The notes under the pieces are model-generated. The model searched no databases. It was given only the letters and a program-made list of their open reading frames with translations, and had not been told where the DNA came from. Below, piece by piece: positions 12,001 to 23,408 of a stretch of 64,000 bases of DNA. A program made the position numbers and the translations under genes. Each line of letters starts with the position of its first letter. Within the stretch, counting starts at the first letter, position 1. The stretch comes from Guadua angustifolia. Taxonomy: Eukaryota > Streptophyta > Magnoliopsida > Poales > Poaceae. The DNA lies in assembly GCA_036346375.1 (NCBI GenBank), contig CM070505.1, positions 53,814,626 to 53,878,625 on the forward strand, in the 5' to 3' direction.

Positions 12001-13554
12001 AAAGAATCTTTATGCAAAATATTTTGTCATTGTAGGGTCATAATGTTGTTCTGATGTCTAACCATCAGACTGAAGCAGATCCAGCAATTATTGCCTTGTT
12101 GCTTGAAAGAAGCAGTCCGTGGATTAGCGAAAACATAGTAAGGGAGTTCTTTCAACACACTATCAATTTATTTGTGAATCATCATAAGCTAATCACGTTA
12201 GCATCAATATCCCATCTGCTATAGGTTTATGTTGCTGGCGATAGGGTTGTAACTGATCCTCTTTGCAAGCCATTTAGTATGGGAAGGTCTTTTTCTCCAC
12301 CCCGGAACCTTATATGATAATGTTGAATTGTTGATTCTGCTTTCTTCTATTCCTATTGCTGGAAAATATCAATTTGTCACTTAAGCATTTTCTCCCAGCA
12401 GAAACCTCATTTGTGTGTACTCCAAAAATCATATGAATGATTTCCCTGATCTAATTGAGATGAAAAGGAGGGCAAATACTCGAAGTCTCAAGGAGATGGC
12501 TTTGCTTTTACGGTATTCTTTGTTTCCTTACAATAACATGTTAGTTTTCACCCTTTTTTTCCTATGGATAATAAGTCTCTTTGACATGGATGTTTAACCA
12601 TGATTACTTGTACTACAAGTTAGGACAGTGAATTTTAGTGAAACACATGGTACAATGTTAGCATCTAGTGCTAGTGCAATGACGATTATTCATTGTGGTC
12701 AAATGCACATTGAGTTAAAGAGACAATGGGTTCATAAGCAATCTTTTCATGTTCACCATTATGGAGCAGGCTTTTGTTCTCTTTAAGGCCAACATATGCT
12801 CAATTGAAATCACCTTTTGCATGAGGTCATCTTCACTGTTTTCTTACATGGGCTTGATAATGCTTATCTTTCATGATATTATGTAGTGGCGGTTCACAGA
12901 TAATTTGGATAGCACCAAGTGGTGGTAGAGACCGTCCAGATCCGTTGACAGGAGAATGGCACCCGGTATGTTCTCTTGCCTGTTGGTCTTGTTCTTTCAT
13001 ATGGTTTGATTGTCTTATGATGTTTACCTAGTTTGCTATAGATCATTATACATCTTTTTTGTTCAATTTAATGACATTGTTAACTGATGAAGGAAATGAG
13101 ATGGTACTTTGGCAGAAAGTGTAGACATGGTTGACAGGAAAATGTCTATTAAACCAACATAATGCTTGGCAAGGCCATAAATTTTGTATTATTTCCCCTT
13201 ATCTTTACCTTGTCTGCTACTTACAAAAAGATGGGCAGGCGCCATTTGATGCATCCGCAGTGGACAATATGAGGAGGCTTCTGGAGCATTCTGGCATTCC
13301 TGGGCACATATATCCACTATCACTGCTATGCTATGAGGTTATGCCTCCACCACAACAGGTATGGTTAGTTGCTACATCTTACCATTTCAGATATTTTTTT
13401 ATCAGAGAACCTCTTTGAATTTTCTTTTTAATTTGAATAGGTTGAGAAAGAGATTGGTGAGCAAAGGGTAATGTCCTTCCATGGAGTAGGCTTGTCAGTA
13501 GCTGAAGAAATAAAATATGGGGATGTTACAGCTCATACTAAGAATCCTGATGAG
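9055..13554 (+). CDS. ATS1: Plastid glycerol-3-phosphate acyltransferase, exons 1-11 (3' end missing)
   Basis: Soluble plastid GPAT transfers an acyl group from acyl-ACP to sn-1 of glycerol-3-phosphate, the first step of plastid glycerolipid synthesis in the stroma. Exons: 9055-9319, 9609-9706, 9800-9886, 9981-10078, 11260-11317, 12036-12137, 12225-12286, 12402-12512, 12887-12965, 13239-13358, 13441-13554. All use GT-AG introns and stay in frame (1,194 nt, 398 codons). Residues 1 to about 70 are Ala/Arg/Pro-rich, as expected of a transit peptide. Landmarks are FTFPPYHKAVREPFDYYMFG, the catalytic HX4D motif in SNHQTEADPA (exon 6), YVAGDRVVTDPLCKPFSMGR, and the substrate-binding WIAPSGGRDRPDP (exon 9). 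The start is the first ATG giving a transit-like N-terminus. The final ~45 residues should come from one more exon; none follows, because a CACTA-type end lies in intron 11 at 13863, and the matching exon is at 510-599. The locus as shown would make a truncated protein. Confidence 0.93.
10431..11011. mobile_element. hAT-type MITE in GPAT intron 4
   Basis: Terminal words CAGTGTTCTAAATAGC on the left and the reverse complement of gcgatttaaaaccttt on the right form an imperfect inverted repeat. Flanking 8-mers ATTTATAG (10423-10430) and ATTTATAT (11012-11019) differ only at the last base. The interior is rich in repeated TAGCTATAGC-type words. There is no coding capacity. The length (581 bp), TIR style and 8-bp duplication fit non-autonomous hAT elements. 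Confidence 0.65.
11354..11710. repeat. Tandem duplication, 2 x 179 bp, in GPAT intron 5
   Basis: The block beginning ctttatg at 11354 and ending gtagcaccc is repeated immediately at 11533 with few changes. Shared words include AGCTTCTTTGAGCACCAGCC and GGAGGTAAAAGTAGTAAGAT. It is intronic and changes no exon. Confidence 0.85.
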
Positions 13555-13920
13555 GTTTGTTCTGAATGACAGTTATATATTACCATGTTTAACTTCTTGG
13601 TATCGGTGATGCTCCGGCTACTAGTTTTTGTGAAGTAACAAGCTTGTTGGCAGGAGTCGATATTCCAAAAATCTTTTGGTGCCTTTAAATAGCTGTCTAT
13701 ACCTGTACAGTTGTGCTAGCTTGTTAGCTGATTTACCCAAAACTACTTATTTTGTGTACTTTTTTCTTTGGTGGGGGTAGGGAGGTTGTGGGGTAGCCTC
13801 TATCCAACGTTTATGTAGAATAGTAGCATTAGGCTCAGTTTGTTTTCAGCTGTTGGGATGTCCACTACTGCAAAAAAGCTATATAAGATGTCTCATCACA
13901 AATGGTTTTTGCAAACCGAA

Positions 13921-15472
13921 ATGCCCTGAAAAATTTCAAAATGTTTTATTTTGATTTTATTTGAATTTTCTTGATTTTATTTGAGCCTTATTTGAATCCT
14001 TTCCCTTTTGGGAAATTTTCGTCCATTTTCCCGCTTTCTATTTTGGGTTCCCACCTTTTCCTCGCCCACCACGCTCTGCCGCCCAATTGCTTCCTTTTTT
14101 TCTCCTGTTCTCCTTGGGCCCACCGCTTTTCCTCCTCAGTGAGGCTACTAGTGTCACCCACCTCTCCCTCTGCCTGACTGCTCTCAGCTCGCATCTACCT
14201 AACTCGCCTTGGCACACCGACCCACCCCAGAACAAGGTTCTTCCCATCCGCAAGTCGCTTGTCTCGTCTCCTAACCGCTTTGTCCTGCGCTGCCTTGTCC
14301 CATCACCTAGTGCCCGCCGAGTCCGCTCATCACCTCCTCACGTCCGCAGACCGCCGAGCCCTTCCCCTGCCGCACCTCGAGCCCCTCCACCCCCCGTCGC
14401 ATCGCCGCCCATCTCTCATCTCCACGCCCTCTCTCCTCGCCTCGCTGCTATAAAAGGCAGCCCTCGCCCCCGTTTTGCCTCACGTTGAATTCCCCTCGGT
14501 GAGCTCTTTCTCCCTTGCTTTCTCTTTTTCCCACTCCGGCTTCTCCTATGGTGTCGTCTTCCTCTCTCGCCAATTGCCCGAAGCGCCTCCCATCGACAAC
14601 GAGCCCCACTGCCACTCGTTAGCCCCAGCCCACACGCCGCCTTGCTCTCTCACGCTCTGGGCGGCCGCCTGAAGTGGGTCGTGGCGATGGGCTAATCGCC
14701 TCCTAAGGTCGATGAGCGCCATGGCATAACGCCAGAGTCACGAAAGAACGCCAAATCGCATTCTAGTGCGCCCAAATTAAATTGTCGGATTCAAATTTCT
14801 TTAAAAATCCAAAAAAATCAATTTAAAATTCAGAAAAAAATTCCCAAAAAATTCAGAAAAATCCCAAAAATTCCTAAAAATCTAAAAATACCCAAAAATA
14901 CATATTCTTGATCCGTTCGAGCCGCTAAGTCTAAAAATGATCTCTATTCCACCAAACCAAGTCTAGAAAATTCCAAAATACCCCGAACCCTGTTCAGCTT
15001 ATTTTCTCCGATTTTTTTTCGTTTTCCTTCTCTTGGTTGTTTTTGTTCGCTTATTTATTGGTTGCGATTCTCACGCTTAGATTCGACGTTGGAGCAGATC
15101 TCGAAGCAGGAATAGTTCTCGAAGCCGCACCCAGAGCAGGAGCCATACGGGACCGGACGTAACCTCGACTACAGCAACTTCCATCTTGGAGAGCCTTCGA
15201 CCCCGCAAGGCAAGCTACACCCTTGAACATTTTTGAACCCAGTTCCGCTACAGTATATGTAATATTTTCGTACCGCATTATTTTCTAGTATTTTAGAAAA
15301 CTACAAAAGGAGATAATTTGGAATGACATGATTAGCTATACCCGAATGTTAAACCTGTTGTTATGCCTTAATCCCTTTTTAACCTTAGGTTATAAAATAT
15401 TGGACCACCATTGATTAGCAAGAATATAATTTCACCTTTAGCTAAAATTGTTTAAAATCTCCTAGACAGCCA
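13921..15472 (+). repeat. Gypsy-like LTR, copy 1
   Basis: Begins near TGCCCTGAAAAATTTC inside the CACTA left end and runs to the junction at 15472. It has a CT-rich upstream part, a plus-strand TATA box TATAAAAG at 14449-14456, an A-rich tract of repeated AAATTC/AAAAATCC words (14790-14900) and a long downstream part. Copy 2 at 17181-19055 shares the TATA-region context, the A-rich tract and the region ending TTGTTTAAAATCTCCTAGA. It is probably an LTR of a grass Ty3/Gypsy family, but TG..CA ends and TSDs could not be fixed. Confidence 0.55.
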
Positions 15473-17180
15473 TCGCTAGTGAGCGATTGTTTCCCAATCA
15501 TTTAACTAGCATTAAACTCGCGCGCATTGAATGCACAGGCGCAGACCGCGGCGACGCCGAACCTCCGATCTCCACCTCCGGCGATCTGGCAACATGAAAA
15601 GCCTCCGGGCTCGCTCGAGGTGGCGAGAGTCGAACAACCCCATCAAGACCTGCGGTTCCAAGGCGGATCCACCAGTGGATTAGTGCTCGCCAACAAAATC
15701 GGCGAGGGCAGGACAATCGAGCCAGCGCCTCTAGTTGTTGATGGCGACCAATCGTCTTAACTCGTGTCGAGACCATACTTCACACTCTCGAGCCTAGGGT
15801 GGCGCACCCGGGGGCGCGGCTGGTCACGGCTCGAGTAAGAAGTTTTTATGGGTCGCCGGTCGGACATCGCGTAGGATCGCCCCGGAAAGGTCCCTTGGCA
15901 GGATCTCGGCCCTGGATAACCGTTGAGCTCGTGAGCATGGTGTTCAAACTCCTTGGTAAACGCATCTGCCACCTCCGGTCCCCCGCGGCGGGTACGGGGA
16001 CGTGGCTCCCTCCGATAGCCTCGCGAGCGAGGATCGGGCGGGCGCCTCCTGCTCGGCGAACCAGCCCATAATCGCGGTATGGCGAAAATGAGCACTGAAA
16101 GAACCTCGGAGGCATTTGGTCATCCGCGACTAAGGCCTCTCCTAACTCGGCGTTAAACGCCTTACTAACCGCTACACTCGCCTGCGCCTCTCGCCAGCCG
16201 GGCTTCGGCTTCATGCGCGGCCTGACGCGCCTCTCCTCGCGTCCTCGGCCATGCAATATCCGAGAACCGACTTTTCGCGTTGGGTCTTGATTCTTTGGAA
16301 GCGAGCACTCTATCAAGCCCGCCGTAAAAGTTAGTGCGAAGCGTAGGGGTTCGGTTTGGCTTCATGCCGATCGGGTGGGTCACCTCGAAATGATGTTGGG
16401 CCTCGTGCGGAGTTGAGGCAAAGCCACACCCTTCGGATCGGCTCACGAGTCTCGACTGTCTGAACCCTCTTGGAAGGCCCCCACAATCCGGCCTCGCCTC
16501 GTCGTCTAGCTCACTGCGGTCTTGGGTTGTCGTCGCCGGCAGTCACCACGGCGCGTCGGGCTCGTTAAGGCGTTCGCTCCTTCCTGGCGGCGATCACCTC
16601 CGCGTCGGACCGCCTTCTCTGGCGGGTCCTGGCGATGGCAGGATCGCCACGGCCGTCGGGACCACGCCCGGCTACACGGGCCCGGCGTTGGTGGGAGCCT
16701 CGCCGCCTCCCGGCCTCCGGCGAGGCCTCGACCCCAAGGGCGCCGGGACCTCTCGTGCGCTCCTCGGACCCTTTCTCTCGCGGTCCCGTTCTCGCACCTC
16801 GGCGTCGTCGCCTTCATGGCGGCTCATCGTTCGATGCTTTGCCGCTGCAGGATGGCGCCGACCCTGCTGGGCCGCCCAATGTGAACCAGCCAGAGTAAGT
16901 CTGCGTCCCTCTTCTTGGCCCCCTGGCGGAAGTCGCCTGCTTCCGGGCGTGTCCTGGGATGCCTCTGGTCTCAACAACGGCCGCTGGCACCTTTGGCCAT
17001 GGATAGTTGGCGGCCAAGGTCGAACCCGTATGGGTTGATGTGTCACCGTTGTTGCTCGAGGATGACCTTGGGTCGCCAGTGTCGGCGTCGACTCGGAGAC
17101 CTCCTCGCCTCCGGTCTTCACCCGCAGTCTTTCTTTTCTTCTTCCTCCTTTCTTCCTTCGCCTCTTCGCGGACTCGTCAA
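15473..17180. repeat. Second copy of the 5130-7185 block
   Basis: Collinear with 5130-7185, including the minus-strand gypsy-associated ORF remnant (basic tract at about 17130-17160). It is shorter by several hundred bases through scattered one- to ten-base gaps with comparatively few substitutions. The copy stops inside a CT-rich word near 17180 and resumes at 19056 with the 7285-7905 equivalent. Confidence 0.75.
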
Positions 17181-19055
17181 CGCTTGGCTCCTCGTGCCCT
17201 TGTCCCATCCTTCTCTGCCCGTCAGTCGCGCGCATCCCTCACCCAACGCGCGCGCCTCGAGCCCTTCCGCAATGCAGCCTGCGAGCCCTCCACTCGAAAT
17301 GTCGCTCGCCTCATCTCATCTCCGCAAACCTCTGCTCCTCGCCTCGTGCTACTAAAAGCAGCCCTCGCCTCGTTTTGCCTCACGTTGAATTCCCTCGGTG
17401 AGCTCTTTCTCCTTCTTTCTCTTTTCACTCAGAGCTTCCAATCACTTGGTGGTGTTCTTCCTCTCCGCCTGACCTGTGAGGCTCCCTCCCTTGACAGAGC
17501 CCCCACTGCCGACCTCTGTTAGCCCAGGCCACAGCGTCGCCCTTGCTCTCACGTTGTGGAGGCCTGCTTAGAGTGAGTCGTCTGGCGATAGACCTGCCTT
17601 GCGCTGATAGTCATGTCGCCTACGATGATGGACAAGCAGAGGCTGCCATCAAAGGCACCTCGATTCTTGTGAGCGTTAAGATTAAAAATTGTCAGGATTC
17701 AAATTTCTTTAAAAATCCAAAAAATCAATTTAAAATTCGAAAAAATTCCCAAAAATTCAGAAAAATCCCAAAAATTCCTAAAATCTAAAAATACCCAAAA
17801 ATACATATTCTTGATCCGTTCGAGCCGCTAAGTCTAAAAATGATCTCTATTCCACCAAACCAAGTCTAGAAAATTCCAAAAATACCCCTGAACCCTGTTC
17901 TAGCTATTTTCTCTCCGATTTCTTTTTTCGTTTTCCTTCTCTTGGTTGTTTTTGTTCGTTTATTTATTGGTTGCGTATTCTCACGCTAGATTCGACGTTG
18001 GAGCAGATCTCAAGCAGAATAGTTCTCGAGCCGCACCAGGCGGAGCCATCGGGCCGGGCGTAACCTCGACTCGACAACTTCCATCTTGGAGAGCCTTCGA
18101 CCCATAAGGCAAGCTACACCCTTGAACATTTTTGAACCCGGTTCGCTCATGTATATGTAATATTTTACTACGCATTATTTTCTAGTATTTTAGAAAACTA
18201 CAAAAGGAGATAATTTGGAATGACATGATTAGCTATACCCGAATGTTAAACCTGTTGTTATGCCTTAATCCCTTTTTAACCTTAGGTTATAAAATATTGG
18301 ACCACCATTGATTAGCAGTAAATATAATTTCACCTTTAGCTAAAATTGTTTAAAATCTCCTAGAGTTGGCTCGGGTGATTTTCAAAAATTGCTACGATTA
18401 GGGGGACAGTGTTTGGCAGACCACAGGAGGTGAATGCTGGCCCAACCCGCAACCGATGACGAAGCCAAGATGTGGTGTGGTGGTTGGTATAGTGGGTACT
18501 AATGGTTTGTGGTATGTAATTGGTTGAGTCTCAGGTACTTAAGAACCAATGTCTTGGGCAAAGTAAATAACTTCGCCTTCACCATGCAAGGTTGCCGATC
18601 TTGCCTTTGTTGACTGTTTAACATAGCTCAAGCATTGTCTTCCCTTTGAATACCTATAGGGTAGCTACCTCCGAGAGAGAATGGATCGTAGGCTCCGGTG
18701 GAACGGAATAGGGTGCCATTCGCCGCTCATACGCTGTTCGGCGTGTCGCTGATGCCCCTTTGGGTTCCAGTGGGCCTGAATGGATCCACATAACCTGCAT
18801 GGATAGTAAAGAAGGAAGTCCAACAAAGCTATGATCATGCTGATGGCACTTAAGTTGCTGGTACTTGGTGGCACGTGGTCGTGATCGTCGGGAAACCTCC
18901 TCCCATAGTTTTCACGATGGTTTCTTTCTTCTTCCTCCTTTACCTTAGTTATCTGGGTGATTCCTAATCGCTTAAGTAGTTTTCTAAATACTTGTTGAAA
19001 TTAACTTTGCAATCCCCTGGCTATAGGGTAGGTCATCCTTCCAAGTAAAAACAGT
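17181..19055 (+). repeat. Gypsy-like LTR, copy 2
   Basis: Homologous to 14270-15470 from about 17181 to 18365, with the TATA box altered (CTACTAAAAGC, near 17348). It continues about 690 bases beyond the point where copy 1 stops. It interrupts the second copy of the 5.1-7.9 kb block. No coding sequence was recognised in 18366-19055. Confidence 0.5.
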
Positions 19056-19645
19056 ATTTAACCAGTGCATCAAAGTGCTAAGGGTTGTGGGGAAATTGAA
19101 AAAGGAAATGAGTCGCTTCGAGTTTCAGTATGGATTCTCCTCGAAAAGCTCGTGGCCACATTTCCAGAGAGACATCCGACCGATAGCATGATATTGGTTT
19201 TAAGGTTTGATCTACTATAACTTTTAGTCAAGGGCGCGTCCTCTCCTTGATGGTTGACTCAGGCCAAGATGTCGTTGGCCCTATGATATCTCTAGTCCGT
19301 TCTGGTGGTGATTTTGATTGCTTGGTACCTATGCTAAAATTCAGGTACAGAGTATTTAACGGCCTGAAAAGGGGCGTCTCAAACCTGTAGAGTGAAGCTA
19401 CGAGCTGAAATGTTCACCTGAGTCGAAGACTTATGGGCTAAGAGCTTTTGATGGTTGTCGAATAACTGAATGTGAAGTTGGTAAGACGTTAGAAGAACCA
19501 TCCATATATTGGTCCTCTCCTTTTTTAATAGAGCTGTGTAACACGTTTGGAGAAAATGGTAGGGGTTAGTCGCTCGGTCCACTCTGAGCGAAAACCCTGC
19601 GATTCTTGTCCATACCCGAGTTATCACATAGTATGGTTTTGGTAT
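19056..19645. repeat. Second copy of 7285-7905 with the start of its LTR
   Basis: Opens with CAAAGTGCTAAGGGTTG as at 7299 and continues through the LTR start region (near 19190) to GTCCATACCCGAGTTA. There it breaks into the palindrome-rich LTR. Divergence is greater than in the 15.5-17.2 kb block. Confidence 0.6.
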
Positions 19646-22172
19646 GAAAAATCTTGGTTATGACAATCCATTTGTTATCCCAATGCAGTATCTTTGGACT
19701 ATCTTATATCGAGACTAACATGTTTGTTTAGAATATCTTGCTTTAGTCAGCTGAAAATGGAACCCGAGTAGTATGCATATTGCATTTAAATTAGTTGCAA
19801 CTTTGGAGTCAATTAGTGAATGTCCCAATTGAAACACGAAATGTGCATCATGTTTCCCAATCCATAATTACATGGATGCACATATTTAGGGAGTTCCTAC
19901 CTCACTTGAGATCAATTTAAATGATAATTTATTGAGTTCATTTGTCTTTATCATTAAAGAACATTCATCATGTGTTGATGGTATCCGTGATTAATTGAGA
20001 ACATGGATACTTCTTAAGTATAATAAGCATGTGTTGCATTATTATACTTAAGACAATTTACAATCATTTCAATTGATTTAGGTTGTGCTCAATTGATCTA
20101 AAGGCATCCATTTGGTTAATGGAGTGCAGATAATTGAGACAACCATGCATCTTGGACTAATAAGTTTCTTGAGTTGTGTTTGAGTTAGGTCCAAAGATGA
20201 ATGAGATGAGGAGAACGGGACAAGGCGGATCATGAGTTGATGGGCGCAAGGATGGATCCCAAGAAAAGAAGAGTGATAATCCGGGGAGCTTAAGTGAAGA
20301 TCATAAAGACCCCAAAGGGATTGCTTGCGCGAAGGTATCACTAGATAGGCTAAGGACTTTTGTAGTCTTTGAGTCTAGTTCTTTTATCGCGCATTATTAA
20401 GAGGGTCGTTCCTAGCTTGAGCTTTATCATGCGTTGGTGATCTCATTCCGCGTTCACTCAAAGCTCAAATCTTATTTGATTTGGTTTTTGCATAAAGTTT
20501 AACCATTTGGCATGTGTTGCGAATGGGTTAAAAGTTATGCTTGGTTGTTTGGTTTATGCTCGATTTGCATGTGTTGCAAAGATGAAAGAGTATATGCATT
20601 TGGTTTTCGATAATGCTTTGATTTGCATATGTTGCAAGAATGATAAGCTAGTGTTGGCTCTTGCGTGAAGTTCACTTTGCATGTGTTGCATTAGTTGAAG
20701 CTTCACGTTTGGTTAAAACAATCTTTATAAAACCGTGTGGTTGCTTGGAGCTAAGTTTTGCATGTGTTGCAAAAGGAGAGAGCTCAAGCAAGATTTAGTG
20801 TTTGTGTGTTTGGAGCTAGAGGCTTGCATGTGTTGCGAGTAGAGAGCTCATCGGTTAAATTGGTTTTAGTGTGAAGTTTGGTTTTGTGGTTGCATGAGGG
20901 AGAATTGCATGTATTGCAATTAGAGTTCATGTCTTGATTTGTGTTGCTTGGAGCTAGACTTTTGCATATGTTGCAAAGAGTAGTGCCAAGCATGAAATCG
21001 TGTTATTGCGTTATTTGCAAGTTCGTGCTGAATAAACTAAGGTTTATGAGTCCGAATCCCGAGCATGTGAGTGGGGCTTGCAAGGTGTTGGCAAGTTGAC
21101 CGGTCTGTGTTGACCTTCACATGGCTAGGGGATTAATCTCATAAACTTCGAGTTTGATTTGCTTATCGTTTTGCAAATAGATCTTGAGTTGGCTTTTGGT
21201 GAAATGTGTTTTCGCTATTTGGAGTTGGTTAATTGGCGCAAATGTGTTTTGCAGATGAACATTGGAATTATGTGTCGATCCTAGAGCATGTGTTGGCATT
21301 TGCAAATGTGTTTTGCAAAGTGTCGGGATCATGTGTTGATCCTACATGGCTAGAGGATTGATCGCATAAGTTCGGTGTTTGTTGCGAATGCGTTTGCAAT
21401 TTGGTTGGATTCTTTGGCGTGTGCTAATTTGGTGCAAATGTGTTTTGCACGTGTTTGATCATGTGTTGATCATTTATGGCTCAAGGAATGATATTTGATT
21501 TTGGAGAATTGATTGAAAATTGAGTTAGATGCCAGGTTGGCCCCTGGCGGCGACCTGGCCGGGTTGGACGTCCATGGTCCGTGGACCGGTGGCGATCGGC
21601 GACCGCCTCTAAGGTGTTTTCTCCAGTGCGCTTGGTTTTTGGGTTGCGTCGGCCGGTATACGAGCCTGGCGGTTACGCCCACCTCACGTTTTCGAGCGTG
21701 TGATTTCGGGTGTTTTTGTTTTGCCTGCGAGCGGAAACGCGGGTCGTGAGCCAACTGTCTGACGATGGATCGTGTATAGCCGTGGACTCAAATTCATGCG
21801 TTACGGAACGTCGGGCCGAAGTCCTGGCCGGATCTCGGTTCTGCCGTTTGGAGCCCCAGCTAGTTTTCTTGTGGAGGTATAAATACCCTTGGGGGCTTGG
21901 GGGTTGTTTGTGTTTGAGGCTTTGGGTGAGGTGTTGCATGTGTTGCACACTCACATTTGATTATTGAGCTAAGAGTGAACTAATTGCATGTGTTGCAATT
22001 AGGAGTGGTTTGAGTGAGCTCTTGTGCATGTGTTGCACTTGGTGAGGTCCTTGTGCATGTGTTGCACTTGGTGATCGCCGGCGCATGTGTTGTGCTGAGT
22101 GAAGGTCGGAAGTGGGCCTATTCTCTGTGGAGGTTGCGACCTAGGAGGCTGACAGTCGGGTCTTGGTCCCGA
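19646..22172 (+). repeat. Palindrome-rich LTR, copy A (3' end lost)
   Basis: Non-coding, with a plus-strand TATA box TATAAATA at 21878-21885 in a context repeated exactly in copy B. It carries an array of palindromes around a TGTGT loop: CATCA-TGTGT-TGATG at 19966-19980, a long one at 20013-20052, TGATCA-TGTGT-TGATCA at 21456-21472, CTAATTGCA-TGTGT-TGCAATTAG at 21980-22002, and many more. A TATA box, lack of ORFs and presence in two copies suggest an LTR, possibly Copia-like because copy B ends in a CACCCCCCCTCTAG motif seen at the ends of some grass LTRs. The 5' boundary is uncertain. The right end stops at the G/C homopolymer. Confidence 0.55.
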
Positions 22173-22212
22173 GGGGGGGGGGGGGGGGGGGGGGCCCCCC
22201 CCCCCCCCCCCC
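22173..22212. other. G22-C18 homopolymer junction
   Basis: Twenty-two G (22173-22194) followed directly by eighteen C (22195-22212). It sits exactly where copy A of the palindrome-rich LTR ends and the duplicated GPAT 5' segment begins. It could be a strong fold-back sequence, but its position at a repeat junction makes an assembly or polyG-read artefact the likelier explanation. Confidence 0.9.
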
Positions 22213-23408
22213 ATGTCGGTATAATGAGAGAAAGCGATCTTGAAATAGATGTATACTTTCTTTGTGGGGTCCTTGGTATAAGTATAAATCAAGTTTATAC
22301 CAAAAATCTCTTAAAAGTTAAGTTGTTTGTGGGGATTTACTTTTTGGAAGTGAAGTTGGCTTGAAGTCCTCCAAATAGGGCCAATTATATGGAGGTTTAT
22401 GGTTTCTAAAAAGCTTTGATAAAAATTACCAATTTATTTACATTTTAACTTTTTAAATTTTAAACCGGTTAAAAACCCAAACAAAATGCACGTTAATATT
22501 CCTTTAGCACGGTATGGTTTTCTGCTGCTCTTAATTTTCTTTGGTGGAACAGATTAACCATCTATCGCAGCAAAGGGGAAAGTTGAATGCGGTAAGATAG
22601 ATAGGGACGTAAGTGCAAAAACAAAAGGAGTGCTTCTGTTTGTAGCGTTGATATTACGTAGTATTACTACTCGTAAAGAAAAGAAAGAAAGAAAGAAAAA
22701 TAGTCCTGTCGATGCTCTCCGCCGTGCATTCGCTGGACTCGTGCGCCAATCGCGAGGCGCGCCGCCACCACTCCCATTCGCTAGGGTTTTCGGATTAGGT
22801 TTCTAGAAGCTTCCGCCACTCCATGCAAGCGCCGCCGCTCGTCGCGCTCGCCGGAGGCGCCTCCTCCCCGGCCTGGCCTCCCTCGAGCCGCCATATTGGC
22901 GGCGCCGGCGAGTCTCCGCTGTTCCCGCCGCGGGGCCTCCGGGTCGAAGCGAAGGCCGCGTGGAGGGCGGCCGGAGGCGGCCGGGGCCCGCGGGTCCCGG
23001 CGAAGGGCGCCGTCCTCGCCTCCGACATGGGGGCCGAGGAGGTCGTGGGTCCCTCGCCCCTGCTCGACGCGCGCACCGAGCAAGGTTTGCTGCTTCCAAA
23101 TGCACCTAACCTAACAGCTTTTATAAGTACTAAATAGTCTAATACTAATCCCCACATTTGTTTCTCTTTTCACTTTAACTAACGAGATTTCCATCACTGG
23201 TATGGATTTATTCTAATGACTTGGTCGTGGTGTGTGCACTGTGCTAGATTGCTAGCGGCGTAGCCATCGTATAGGAGGAGTGAGGCTAGGAATATGCGGG
23301 TGACATTCATATTGAAACCATCAGTTTCATGCGGAGGAGAATGACGAGTTTGTTGATTCTTGTGACGTGCAGAGCTCCTTTTACATATCAGAAGGAGGTG
23401 GAGAAAGG
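22213..23408 (+). pseudogene. Partial second copy of GPAT: LTR tail, promoter, exon 1, intron 1, start of exon 2
   Basis: Near-identical to 8437-9645. It includes the LTR tail (to 22291), the uORF (22712-22798), exon 1 (22823-23084), intron 1, and 36 bases of exon 2 from 23373. Exon 1 is three bases shorter than in the main copy: a two-base loss in a C-rich run near 22878 and a one-base loss near 22936 shift the middle of the exon out of frame and back. Other differences are also single-base losses in homopolymers (GAAGGGAGG to GAAGGAGG, AAAAAAGC to AAAAAGC). Everything after GTGGAGAAAGG is absent, so it cannot encode an enzyme. Confidence 0.88.

Noticed and set aside
13131..13238. Possible upstream extension of GPAT exon 10 in an open frame
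   Set aside because: A good CAG acceptor at 13236-13238 gives the family-conserved APFDASAVDNMRR start; the extension has no family similarity.
20400..21000. CRISPR-like array from regularly spaced GCATGTGTTGC words
   Set aside because: Plant nuclear sequence, unequal spacing and changing flanks that pair with the word itself; better described as palindromes.
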